A DNA stretch of 64,000 nt. Origin: Hordeum vulgare subsp. vulgare. Its lineage: Eukaryota > Streptophyta > Magnoliopsida > Poales > Poaceae. The notes beneath the pieces are model-generated. The model worked only from the letters and a program-made list of their open reading frames with translations. It made no database searches and was not told the origin of the DNA. This document shows, one piece after another, positions 45,339 to 58,000 of the stretch. A program made the position numbers and the translations under genes. Where the stretch lies: positions 6,096,147-6,160,146 of the forward strand of contig NC_058518.1 of assembly GCF_904849725.1 (NCBI RefSeq). The letters are read 5' to 3'. The number at the start of each line of letters is the position of its first letter. Positions within the stretch are counted from its first letter, which is position 1.

Positions 45339-46039
45339 ACCCCCGTGTTTGCGTCCATGGGGTAGCAGAAGAGGAGCGGACATCGACGACGTTGATCTGC
45401 GTTTGTGCCCATGGAGGAGGAGCCGCAGGCGATGGCGGCGATCTGCGCTAGCGTCCGTGGCAACAGAGGAGGGGAAGCAACGTGTTGTGAGGGAAGAAAG
45501 AAAATTACGGGATAGAAATCCCCTATCCCCGGTAATTGAGGACGAAGGGTTGCGCGGGGCAGTCTGCTCCGGCAGACCATTTAATCTGGTTCGTTGATTT
45601 GCGTGGCAGGCTTTTTGTGCAATATAGACCGCTAGATGCCATTCAGTTTGTTTGTTCGAACGCCTCTGGTAATCCCGTGTATATTTTATGGTGTGTTTTT
45701 AGGAGAATTCATGCTTGCTTTTTTAATAGTAGTATAGGTGCGTTCGGTGGGGTAACAAGTGGATTTTATGTCCATCGAATACGAAACAGAATATAAGGTT
45801 GTGTGCACATCGCGAGGCATCTTGTCGCTCAAGATTCCTGGTTCATCTGGACCCGAGAGCGAAATTACATTTCCTACCCTATAATTTCTATGCATGTAAA
45901 TTTTGATAAGCATAAGCATTATGGTTATGTTTGTAACTGATAAAAATATATTCATTTCCCGTGACAACGTACGGGCATTATAGTAGTGATGTGTATGTAT
46001 ATACCAGTCGCATCTCCTCGTGCAACCTGGCCCACTCAA
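45339..46039. other. Spacer between the duplicated actin leaders
   Basis: No supported gene. The beginning has GC-rich sequence with short open frames; the rest is AT-rich. If the upstream promoter is used, this would be intronic or leader sequence. Confidence 0.4.
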
Positions 46040-46267
46040 CCTCAAAGAACGGAGGGGGAAAAGAAAGGAAAAGAGGAGGAAAGTGGTCGCGTCAGCAGGC
46101 CGACAGCAGAGCGAGATCCAGAGACCACCAGCGGCAGAGGACTGTCCAGCCACAGCGGCTGCAGTTATAGCCACCACCACCACCACCACCTTCCTCCCTC
46201 CCTCCTCCGATCCCATCTCCGTCCTCCCCTCCCGTCGCCTCCGCCTCCCCCGACCTCCCTCTCCGAG
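46040..46267 (+). promoter_or_regulatory. Actin core promoter and noncoding first exon
   Basis: TATA-like ttatag at 46165-46170, followed by a CAC/CT-rich stretch typical of plant actin leaders. Exon 1 probably begins about 30 bases further on and ends at 46267 (ctccgag|gtaacc). The exact start site is not visible. Confidence 0.6.
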
Positions 46268-47445
46268 GTAACCAACCCCTCCCTCACCCTCTCTCTCTCT
46301 CTCGCTCGCTCTCTTGTTAGCTTGCTAGATCTTGCTGGCCCGAGATCCGGCCCCGCGGCGCCGGATCTGGGCGTCCCCGGCCGGAGATCCGGCGGGAACG
46401 CGGGCGCTTCACTGGATCTTTCTTCGGCCCCGTGCCTGTGCCTGTGCCTGTGCGTGGATGCCGTGATCCGCCGCCGGGCTGCTGCCGCTTCTTGGTCGGA
46501 GCACCACCGCCTCCCGCGCCACGCATAGATCCGCGCCTGTGCTTGTGCTTGTGCTTGTGCCTGTTCGTTGCTACTCGGCGACCGCTCCCGGTCCCCCCAG
46601 CCGATTTCCCGCGTCTCTCCTCCGTCCTGCCCGTCGGCTGCCGGCCATTCTCGCCTCCACGCTAGCTCCTAGTAGTAGCCATGCAGCTCACCGCTCCCTA
46701 CTTCCCACGGCTGGCTTCCTCCGCTTCCGGGCTCGGCCCCCGCGGTTGCTCTCGTCGGATTCCAGCCTGTGATCCGGGCACTTCCTTCGCCGCCAAAACG
46801 GATTCTTTCTGCGATTTCCATCATCTGTAGTATATATGACAGTACAGTTAACCGCACCGCACTAGTTTCTTGTCGGATCCCCTCTGAAAAAAAGACCCAG
46901 CAGAGAGGAGAGCGCAGGCAGCCAAAGTATGCTTTCATTATTTCCATTTCAAATTCGTAAGCCTACTTCCTTGCCTTGCCAAGCTGGCCCCGACGAGCTG
47001 ATTCGGTGCTCGCGCCGTGGCGTCGTCGGTGTTCATCGTTGTCTAACTTTGTACGGAATCCTGGTTTTACGCCGTGCTTCAAGTCGCACCACCGAGCACC
47101 GCATGTTTGTTTATTTATTTATATTACTTTCAAGTAAGTAAGTATTGCCTGCAAGCTATGTATATCTTAACCCTCTCTAGTGCTGGAGTAGGTAATGCGT
47201 AAAATGCATTAACAAGATCCTAAAAAAAAACATTAAGAAGTCTCTTTTCAAGCTGTTGTCTATACTGTTTTCATTGTCTGCTTTATAAAGTTTCCGACTA
47301 TCTTTGGCAATGCATAGCACATTAGTAGCTGTTTCGTCAAAATTAAAAAGTGGGGTTTCCACGAGGTATGTGTTCCCCTGTATCAGAGTGAGTGACATCA
47401 TCGCTGGCTATTAAGTAATTACTAGCGTTCTTGTGCTCCTTGCAG
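46268..47445 (+). other. Intron in the actin 5' UTR
   Basis: 1178 bp, donor gag|gtaacc at 46268 and acceptor cttgcag at 47445, followed by a 14-base exon stretch before the ATG. It contains ctgtgc-type hexamer repeats at about 46433-46460 and 46530-46565. A long leader intron is known in plant actin genes (for example rice Act1), where it boosts expression. Confidence 0.75.
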
Positions 47446-47459
47446 ATATTCTGTAGGAA

Positions 47460-49069
<1,610 letters not shown>

Positions 49070-50155
49070 TCTCCACGAGCGCTCCACTGCTGTTATCATC
49101 TAGTCTTCGGTTATGTTTGGTTCATTCTTCTAGAAATGTATTGCGTATTTGCAAGCTATGTTTTTTTCCAGACGTGACGTGGGTACTCTTGGGATACGCC
49201 ACCTATATACGTGGCGGCTCCATGGTGCAAGTGCAAGTACACTATCTATGTTTGTGCATTGTCAGTGTGTTTGTGGGATCAGTTGTCAAACTTGGGTTGG
49301 CTTGATTTGTTGTTGGGAATTGTCTGTAATAGCTCATGGTTTTTGCTATGTATTTTTATATCTTACTATTGCTCTGAGGGGAGAATCATGGTAAATTATG
49401 GATTTTTTAAAGATCTCAAAGTGTTATCCAGTGGTCATCAATGGACCATTTCCAATGTGATCATCAATTGTTCATCACTGGTGTATAAGGCCTTAACCTG
49501 AAAGTGTTTCAGTTACTTTGATGTTCAGGTTTAGCTGCCTGGCCAAAATTTCAAAAACTTAAATGTTTAAAATCGGAAAGCAAATATTTGAATAGTAAAC
49601 CAAAATCAGGACATGTGCATTACAATTGTATTTCATATTATTTTTTTACATGTTAGCCTTAATCTGAAAGAGTTTCAGTTACTCTGATGTTCAGGTTTAG
49701 CTGCCTGGCCAAAATTTCAGAAACTTAAATGTTACGGACAAAAGCGAAAAGCAAATATTTGAATAGTGAACCAAAATCAGGACATGTGCATTACAATTGT
49801 ACCTCACAAGAAAACTACATGTTATGGACAAAAACATTGCCTTTATTAGGAACATTGTGCATTAGCTGACGCTTTGAAATAATTTGAGTTCTGGTTCAAA
49901 ATTCGTATATATTACATGAATGCAATGCTTCCTAGTTCAAAGCAACAAACCCTCCTTACAACTCATTCTGACTATGTGTTCATTTATCTCATCTCCTATT
50001 CTTCTGCTAGGGGCTCATCTTCAGATTCCTGATGAATATGGGCACCAAATACTTGCTCCGTTGGTTCCGAAACCCTAGTTTCGTCGACGCTACCCAACTC
50101 CTGGAAAGGAGAATTCCCTTTATTCCTGCATGCTTGTCATGAACCAGACCGGTGG
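49070..50155. other. 3' flank between the convergent actin and J-protein genes
   Basis: Holds the actin 3' UTR at the left and the J-protein 3' UTR at the right, with no other gene visible. A local duplication lies in the middle. Confidence 0.5.
49491..49805. repeat. Tandem duplication of about 166-bp period
   Basis: Copy 1 is about 49491-49631 and copy 2 about 49657-49805. Both run from ccttaa(c/t)ctgaaag through gttcaggtttagctgcctgg and ggacatgtgcattacaattg, with several differences. Confidence 0.8.
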
Positions 50156-52193
50156 CTACTTAGCGCTACTTGATTTGAAGGCACCAGACAAGGCGTTGTA
50201 CGCTTCGACGCAGCGCCTGAACTTCTCCTCTGCTTCAGTCTGCAATGCAAACTTCTGTTGAGAATCAACACCCCTACACCTGGTGTGAATGCTGAGGCTG
50301 TTGCGAAAACAACCAATACTGACCTGTGAAGATCCTTGGTGCTTGTCCGGGTGCCACTTGAGAGCCGACGCGCGAAAACTGCAGAAACGTAGCATCGAGA
50401 AAGAGAACACCAATCAGGAGCCCGATTATCAGAATCCTCGCAAATGCTATGCAGATGCTCAAAGACTTACGCGGACTTGATATGATCAAGCTTTAAGGGA
50501 CCCAAGGCTGGCAAGCCAAGGGATATCCTATGGCTTTTCAGATCATCGCGACGAGGGGCCTCTTCCTCATCCACATCGCTCTCGTTCCAAACTCTTTCCT
50601 TTGATTTGTTCGGTCGAGGCTCGTCCCTCCATTGGAACCCATTAGGAAGGTCATCCTCATCCTCCTCCCCGGACCAGTACCACGTAAAAGATGTCTTGCC
50701 GCCATAGCTCCCGTAAGGGCTATCGCTGCAGTCACCGTCATCAAAGTTCCTCCAGTCTATCCCACCTATACAAAACGCCATGGTGCACTTGTCAGCGTCC
50801 TCCAAATATACTGAAAATGGTCGTAAAGTAAATGGTGTTTATGCTTCTTAAGGTAGAGAAATAGAAGCTATGGTTCCTCAAAAAAAAAAAAGTTACAGAC
50901 TTAACATGCTAGGAATAATAAACAGTTCATGTACATCAAAGTAAATGCTATTGTACTACAAACCGAAGCTTATAGCAGGATGAACCTTAGCAAGTCAAAC
51001 ACATTGCAGAAATACATTCCGAGAAGATAGTCCAATCTGAGCATTTTCGCATGCTCTTGGGAGTCAGAAGATACAAAGTGGTCTTGAGTACATACAAGCA
51101 ATTGGAAGGTAAAGTGTTCCAAAGTAAACTTACGTCTGTCCTTGCTATATGGATTATTTCCAGAACCGGGTCGGACTTTTGATCTGCCACCAACTTTGTG
51201 CTGCCTCATTTGTTGTTTATTACTTCTTTCCTATTGACAATGTTGGAAACAAGTTCAAATTCCAACCCATTTTCACAAGGAAGTGAACGCAATTCTTCCC
51301 CAAGAAACAAAATAAATGAAGCGATCGCTTTCATGTTTCCCAGGCATGGCCGTGCAACCGGTTTGCCGATCGGCTTGGTGAACCGACGAATCATAGTTTA
51401 AGAGACCGACGCAGTCCACTTACACCAGGGATAATGAATTGTGAAAAGAAAAGGCTAAATCTATTTTGCCCCTTGCAGCTCTTCAGTACTGCCATTTATG
51501 GCCAGGCAGATTATCATTTTTGGAAGTAAGAAAAAACCGAACGAAGCCGGTCGAATTACCTGGCAGGGGCCGCCATTGAGTAGGATGTTCTTGAGAGCGC
51601 TCTTGGCGTCGGCGCGCTTCTCGCGGACGTTGAACCGGATCCGAGGCTGCACACAAGAACAGCCTCAGATCCCCCCCGATTAACCGGACGACAACAATGC
51701 AAATGCTAACGTCGCCTTCTGCAAGCGCCGAGGCATCCACCCCATGCTCACATTTTGTTTTCCTTTCTTTTGTGTGTGTGTGTGTGTGTGTGTGCCTTAC
51801 ATGCTGTAAGTAGTAGTAGTAGTACATCAAGAACTCTGTATAGGAACTGCATCTGAGACAGCACGCACAGAGCCTGCAGAGCCGAATGGCGAGAAGATGC
51901 TACTTGAAACTGCAGCAAGGATTCAACTTTGACAGACTTGGCGCTGGTGCAGCTCGGTCCTGTCTGTCTGGTGAGTAGACGCTGCTGAATCGTGGCCGGA
52001 TTTGCCGCGCAAGAACCGGATGTGTGCGTGTGCGTGTGACTCCGATTCAGACCAGAGTTTGGAGCGGAGAGAGGGGAGGAGAGGGGGTTTGTGGGCGGGG
52101 TACCGTGGATTTGGAGAGCACCGCTGCGGTGGAGTGGAAGCCCGCCGACGCCGCCGCCGCCGCCGCCGCGGCCCTCCGAGCCGCCGCCTGCAT
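50156..52193 (-). CDS. J-domain (DnaJ-like) protein with predicted mitochondrial presequence
   Basis: Six coding exons on the - strand: 52193-52104, 51646-51560, 51230-51134, 50765-50471, 50378-50324 and 50239-50156. All have GT-AG sites and join in phase to 235 aa plus TAG. The exon-4 acceptor is set by phase (atag|GTGGG). Residues 1-30 are Ala/Arg-rich without acidic residues (MQAAARRAAAA..., GFHST), like a mitochondrial targeting peptide. The middle has an acidic, aromatic segment (GGIDWRNFDDGD, TSFTWYWSGEEDEDD). The C-terminal J-domain contains ALKWHPDKHQG with the HPD motif at 199-201, and EEKFRRCVEAYNALSGAF. J-proteins stimulate Hsp70 ATPase; this one would work with an organellar Hsp70. 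No zinc-finger or C-terminal substrate domain is present. It is convergent with actin. Confidence 0.88.
51771..51794. repeat. (TG)n microsatellite in the J-protein intron
   Basis: Twelve TG units in the first intron of the J-protein gene, followed at about 51810 by a short (TAG)n run. A potential marker site. Confidence 0.9.
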
Positions 52194-52790
52194 CCCGGCG
52201 GCGAGGGGAGGCGAGGGGAGGAAGGGGGAAAAGGAGGCCCCTCTTGTGCTGCGGCCTTGCGCCTGGAGATTCGTGCCGCCGCGGCAGAATCCGGACCGTC
52301 CAATCCTCGACGCCTGCATCCTTTGTTGAATCCTGTCCACAAGGCGTGGACCAAATTCAAATCCGACATTGCCAAGGGTTCTTCATCGGCTGCTCCATCT
52401 TTTGAGTTCCCTTCACCGAAGGCTAGGTGTACTGTCGCCTTAGAAGTTAGAAAGTAACAACGCGGGGTTATAAATCAAAAGTTTGTTTATGAGCTCGGTG
52501 TGGTTTCGAGATGATTGTGCCGATAAAACATCGTTCTTGATAGTGGTCTCATAGCTTGGTTTAAGGGATCATAGGTCGTGCCAGTGGTTCAATACATACA
52601 AAGGCAATTTCACATAGATTATGAATTTGTGTGGAATCATGACCAATGCGTTGAAATGCAAATGATACAGACGGATCTGAAATTGTCAGATCCGAGAGGA
52701 CACAATCTATACCACAAGCAAAGCATGGACTGGAACCAGATTGCCATTCGTGCAAAATAAAAAAGTGTTAACTAGATTATTGACTTTAGT
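52194..52790. other. 5' flank of the J-protein gene
   Basis: GC-rich near the start codon, becoming AT-rich. The last open frame seen on the + strand here is a shadow of the J-protein leader. No other gene is visible. Confidence 0.4.
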
Positions 52791-54300
52791 GCAAGTGAAA
52801 GGTTGTTAAAAATATGCCATAGAGACAATGCTATTGTTTTAGTAGATTTCTATATTCGCAATTGAAAGTCTATATATATTATATGCTATAACTGATATGA
52901 TCCTAGAATATGCGACTTAGTGGACGTGATGTTTTTTCACCCGAGCTTAAAATGAATTCGGGTGAACAGTGAATTTGAAAAATATTTTTAAAATGTTTAG
53001 AAAATCTGATTTTTTTAGGCAAACTTTGACAAATGTTGGAAGAACCCTCAAAGTTTCATCATGAAATCACATTCGTGGAAGTCGTGGTAAAAGAAAATCA
53101 AAACTCTGAAAATGCTACTTTCAAAAGCATTTTGGAGCATTAATTTTGTTTTTTTTTGCCATGGCTTCCACAAATGTGATTTCGTACTAAAAAAGTTTTT
53201 AGAATATTTGTCCGAGTTTGCCATAAAAAAGTTTTGAATTTGTTTGAGCATTTTTAAAATATTTTTTGAATTTCATGTTCAGCCGAGCACATTTGAGCTC
53301 CGGTGTAGAAGGACACTTTCCCGATTCAGCGGAAAACACATATGCATGTGTGGAATGATAAATAGTAAAATAGTATTCCTAGTCTCACCTCTAAGACTAA
53401 CTCAAGTATTGTTGGTGATCATGTTTTGTGGATCTCAAAATATCATTAAGTGTGTAACGATAGTCGACCATAAAACAACCTTTGAGAATATGACGTTAGA
53501 AGAACGATCATACTGAATCGATCCAAAACTCTTTTGTTATAGTTTGAGATAACATTGTCAAAGTCAATTACTATAACATGTAGTGTTAACATGTGTTTTA
53601 GTTCCTTAGACCATAAAAGTATCGTAGTCAGTACAATGGACTTTGGATTTGGTCGAACGTCATCTGTAACAGGGAGATTATAGCGACAACTTACAAGTTC
53701 ATGAGAAATTTTGACAGGGAACTAGATAACTCAAGAGTGGGGATTTGCTCCTCCGACGATGGAGAGGTATTCTTAGGGCCCTCTCGGTGTGAAGACATCC
53801 ATTATCGCATGGCCATACAAATGTGGCTATGTCACATGGTATGCCAGAACACCTCAGGGAGAAAGAAGAACAAAGACGATAACATGGATACCGATACATC
53901 TCGCATCGGTTTCTGTAAAGTATCATGAAGCAGAGCGAATAGCACATTATAACCAGATGTTCACTCGAATGACATTTGTGTATTAAGACGGATAGATATA
54001 GACTTTCACGGTTCCGCCGTCGATCATTGAACAGAGGTGATCAGTCCATGTCTAAGTTGTACCGAACCGACACGATCACAAGTTTAAGGTGATCGCGATC
54101 TGTTGAGTGCTAGTAGGACAAGAGTAATAAGGGAATATTTATGCGATACTATATTTTCATTAATATTCAAAATAGCTTTTACTTTCGAGAGGAACCGAAA
54201 GCGTTTCGGGGTCATCCGGAACGGGCAATACCGGGTGTTACCGATATAAATAACGTATAAGCCAAAAAGAATGTTTATGAAGGTGTTAGATTAATAATAA
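52790..54300 (+). repeat. Strongly decayed copia LTR of the Angela type, with internal insertion
   Basis: The sequence actagattattgactttagtgcaag followed by gttgttaaaaatatgcca (52768-52820) matches the purine-tract/LTR-start junction of the copia at 33538-42290. Words such as ctccgacgatggagaggtat (53751) match the LTR body in the older Angela element (near 24500). In between, about 52920-53300, there is foreign AT-rich sequence beginning cacccgagcttaaaatgaat. No target duplication could be found; identity is low. Confidence 0.55.
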
Positions 54301-55088
54301 TAGTTAATTGACTGGGTGTAGTTAAACTGGCTGAGTGTTTCTGAAGATGTTAAACATTTTCCACTTATATATTGCCTGATAAGTGGAGTAGAAATGTACT
54401 GTAATTAATTGACCAGAAAGAGTAAAGAGTAGAGTCCGAGTGTTTGAAACAAAAAGAGGTCTGGTTCCTCGCCATGCCATGCAAGCCGCGACGTGCGGGC
54501 GGGCGGGCTGTCCACTCCTCCGCCACCACCACCACCACCGCCCCGCCAAACCCTCCCCACCTCCCTCGCGCGACGCACGCACGGACTCTTCCCCTCTCTT
54601 CTCTCCCCCCCAGAGCAGCCGCCGACCCATCCATCCATCTCCGCGCGCGGCGTCGTCTCCGTCTCCGTCTCCGTCTCCGTCTCCATCTCCGTCGCCGTCG
54701 CCCAGCCCGGCCGTACGCCCGGTTACCGCGCGCGCGCGCTCGCAGGTAACGCTCGCTCGCTGGCTCGCCTCCCGCCCACGGGCTCGTACGCGTCAACCGA
54801 TCGATCGCCAAGGACCGGACCGGACCGGACAATGCCATAGGTCGTCGGTAGGCAGGGCACGCCGCGCATCGGTTGATCGCGCCAGCCGTCGTTCGTGCCC
54901 GACGAACCACTCGCGCGCGTTGCCTGTTCGACGGAATGCCCGACCCGCGCCCCGCCTTCTTCCGGTTGCTCACGGGAACTCTCATCGCGGCCTCCATGCC
55001 ACCATTAGGGCCCCGGTTCCACGACCACGCTGAGCGGCCGGCCTGCATTAGTCTCTGACATCTCTATTGTTTGGACAAAAGATTCACC
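54301..55088 (+). promoter_or_regulatory. Promoter and 5' leader of the SAC-domain gene
   Basis: A TATA-like cttatatattgcc lies at 54364. The leader is CT- and CG-rich with a (GTCTCC)n run at 54654-54690 and a CG run near 54730. A possible leader intron donor is cgcag|gtaacg at about 54746; the acceptor is unclear. Divergent open frames on the - strand here are GC-rich shadows. Confidence 0.5.
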
Positions 55089-58000
55089 ATGCTTAACAAT
55101 GCTCCAGGGTACCCTGCAATGGATGCGCCAAAGGACGCATCTCCGGCACCGAAGCTGCACACGAGGCTGAGGGTGTGGGAGTTTGCAGACCGCTATGTAT
55201 TTGAGCCGGTCGATGGCCTTGCCGACCTGTACCTCTCAGTAAGCCGGACCAATGGATCTATGAACCTAGTGCAAGAGCTGCCACCGCGTGGCCCCTCGGC
55301 AAATCCAAAAGTTAGGATAGTTTTTGGTGTGATAGGAGTGCTCAAACTTGCAGTCGGATCATGCTGCCTGGTCATCACTGACCGTGATTGTGTCGGATCC
55401 TACATGGGACATGCTGTTTTCAAAGTTACAGGACTAAAGGTTCTGCCCTGCACTACCGCATCTTCGGCCGAGCAGGTCCGACAGTTGTTAATTTGTTCCC
55501 AGTTATGCTGTTTCCGTATATATGTGTAAGGCATGTAATGACGGCAGAATGATTGATGTTACCAGAAAAAGATGGAGACCGAGTTTTCAGACCTCCTGGA
55601 TGCTGCAGAGAGGAGTATAGGCCTGTACTTCTCCTATGAGGCCAACTTGACACTTACGTGGGTATCGTATATGATTCCTTTTTGTTAAATTTTGATGTTT
55701 AATGGCACATAGAGTTTCAAAGAAAACATGTAATTGGCCTACTAAAATGGATGCCAATTTTCTCCCAGTTAAACTGTACCAGAATCTATCAATGCAGTCA
55801 TGCTACTGTCTTAGTTTAACTCTGTTCTCTTGTCATTGCAAGTCTGGATAACATTCACCTTCATCACTTCTGTTGCAGTTTACAGAGGCTATATGATCTT
55901 GGCGACACGTTCAAGGCACTTCCACTTTGGAGACAGGTTTGTTGCCTTTGCTGGAGCTTGTTTACACATGGAATGGCCAATCCTTTTCCCATTATATCAA
56001 GTAATCTACTACATCTGATGCTAGGTAGGAATTTTGATGTTCTCCTTGTTGCATCTTTGGTCAGTTGGTTACGCTTATGCTATAGAAAAAAAATCCATTT
56101 TTTAATGTCTACAGAAAAATCTGAATATCTGGACAAAGTAATCACCATAAAAGTAAACTATAATAGAATTTGCACAAAATAACATGAACTGTAGTCATGG
56201 CATGTAACTATGGCTGGCTTTACACTTAGGCTTCGGTATATGTTGTTTCTTTTGATGGTATATGGCTAAAGCGTGTACTCGTAGTAGTACAGAGCCGATT
56301 TTTCCGAATGGTTCCTTGTACTAAATGCGCCTTTCAAAATGTGAATACAAACTCTTCTGCGCAGACCAATTTACTACATTCTTTGCAGGCAGAACGTAGA
56401 TTTATGTGGAATGGTTACTTGTTGGAGCCTCTCATTGAGAACAGAGTAAGTTTTTTTTTTGTAATCCCCGGTTTTAAGAATATCAGATCCAGTATTTGTA
56501 AAGTATTTTGATTTCCTTTTTTTCTTCCATGACAGCTGGACCAGTACCTATTACCGGTCGTTCAAGGAAGTATCCTTTTCTCATTGACTCCAACACACTA
56601 CCCAAAATATCATACCATGAGCCTTCTCTCCCCCCCCCCCAAATTTTTTTTCCCAAATTAAGTGACTTTTTTTACTTTGCACAATCAAAAATATATTCTC
56701 AATTCCAAATATAGTGCACATTTGACTTCTCACAATACCCAACGCATGAGTTTGAGTATGATTTCTTATTTATAATGTACCTACAAAATTAGTAAAATGC
56801 CATATGACATAACAGCATTTCACAAGACAAGTAGAATGACATTATTTTGCATGCTCAATCCATGAACTTCCGTATTAATGACAAAATTAGTAATATATAT
56901 ATATATTAGTGGTCAAAGTTTTAAAACCTTGACCACATGTATACTTATGTGCCTTATGATACTATTTTACATATGCTCAACATAACTGAAAGGTGGGGCC
57001 AGACAAAGGGGTCTGGCTGTGTTGATCAGGAAAAAAAACTTATGTTGTGGCAAACATAAAATAGCCTGTAACAGAATAGTGGCATTCGTGTAATTTGCAC
57101 AAAAACAATGTCATAAGCTGAATTGGATTTGAGAATAGTGGCATTGGTGAAAATTTCCCAATTTATTTGTTAACTGGTGGTTAAATATAGAGAAGTTCGA
57201 CTGCATGCTTTTTAGTACGTCATCTATTTTGACAACAGATGGAGCATTGCTAGTTTTGACTTAAATTACCTATTCGATTAGGATTAGTTACATCAATTTG
57301 AGTTGCTGCAACTTAACTAAATGTCAGGTTTTCAGAATATACATGCAGAAGTTGGATCAGATAAAGTACTAGTAACCATGATTGCACGCAGGTGCACAAG
57401 AAGGATAGGTGAGAGTTCTGACTTCTGAAGCATGAAAATAAGTTTGATCATGAGTTCCTTTCACTATTTTTTAGTTAAACTACTTTCAGTATTTAATCAA
57501 TTTGTACCTGGCCTCCCGTTTTCAAGAAATTGAATAACTTTTGGTTAATTAAGAAATTAAGTGGATGTTGTTAACTGAAGGTACACGGTGTTGGAGACGA
57601 GGTGCTGATCCAGAGGGCTATGCAGCAAATTTTGTTGAATCAGAGCAGATAATGCAAACAAAAGGATATACAGCATCCTATGTACAAGTAGGTTTCTAAA
57701 CAAACAATATGAAAATCACTGGCTAGATTAATAGCTGATTAAATGTTTTTGATTTTTAAGGTTCTTCTGTTCTCTTTTGGTCTTTTGGTTTCTTTCCTTG
57801 TAGTCTGTGTGCTAAAACTCTTTAGGTGGTGCAATGATCTTCACCATATTCAAATGGTACTTTGTTCTTTTTTTTTATGTTTTTGGATAACTCAATGAAA
57901 CTACTGTATATTGCAGGTCCGAGGCTCTATGCCTTTTCTGTGGGAGCAGATAGTTGATTTGACATATAAACCCAGTTTTGACGTTGTTAGAGTAGAGGAG

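Noticed and set aside
45035..45580. 181-codon - strand frame
   Set aside because: It is antisense to the CT-rich duplicated actin leader; Glu/Arg repeats come from the CT run.
45686..46216. 176-codon - strand frame
   Set aside because: Crosses the actin promoter copy and has no recognisable domain; coding statistics would be needed to support it.
54365..55048. 227-codon - strand frame and + strand partner at 54440-55033
   Set aside because: Shadows of the GC-rich SAC leader; their sequences are repeats of Arg or Ser/Pro from low-complexity DNA.
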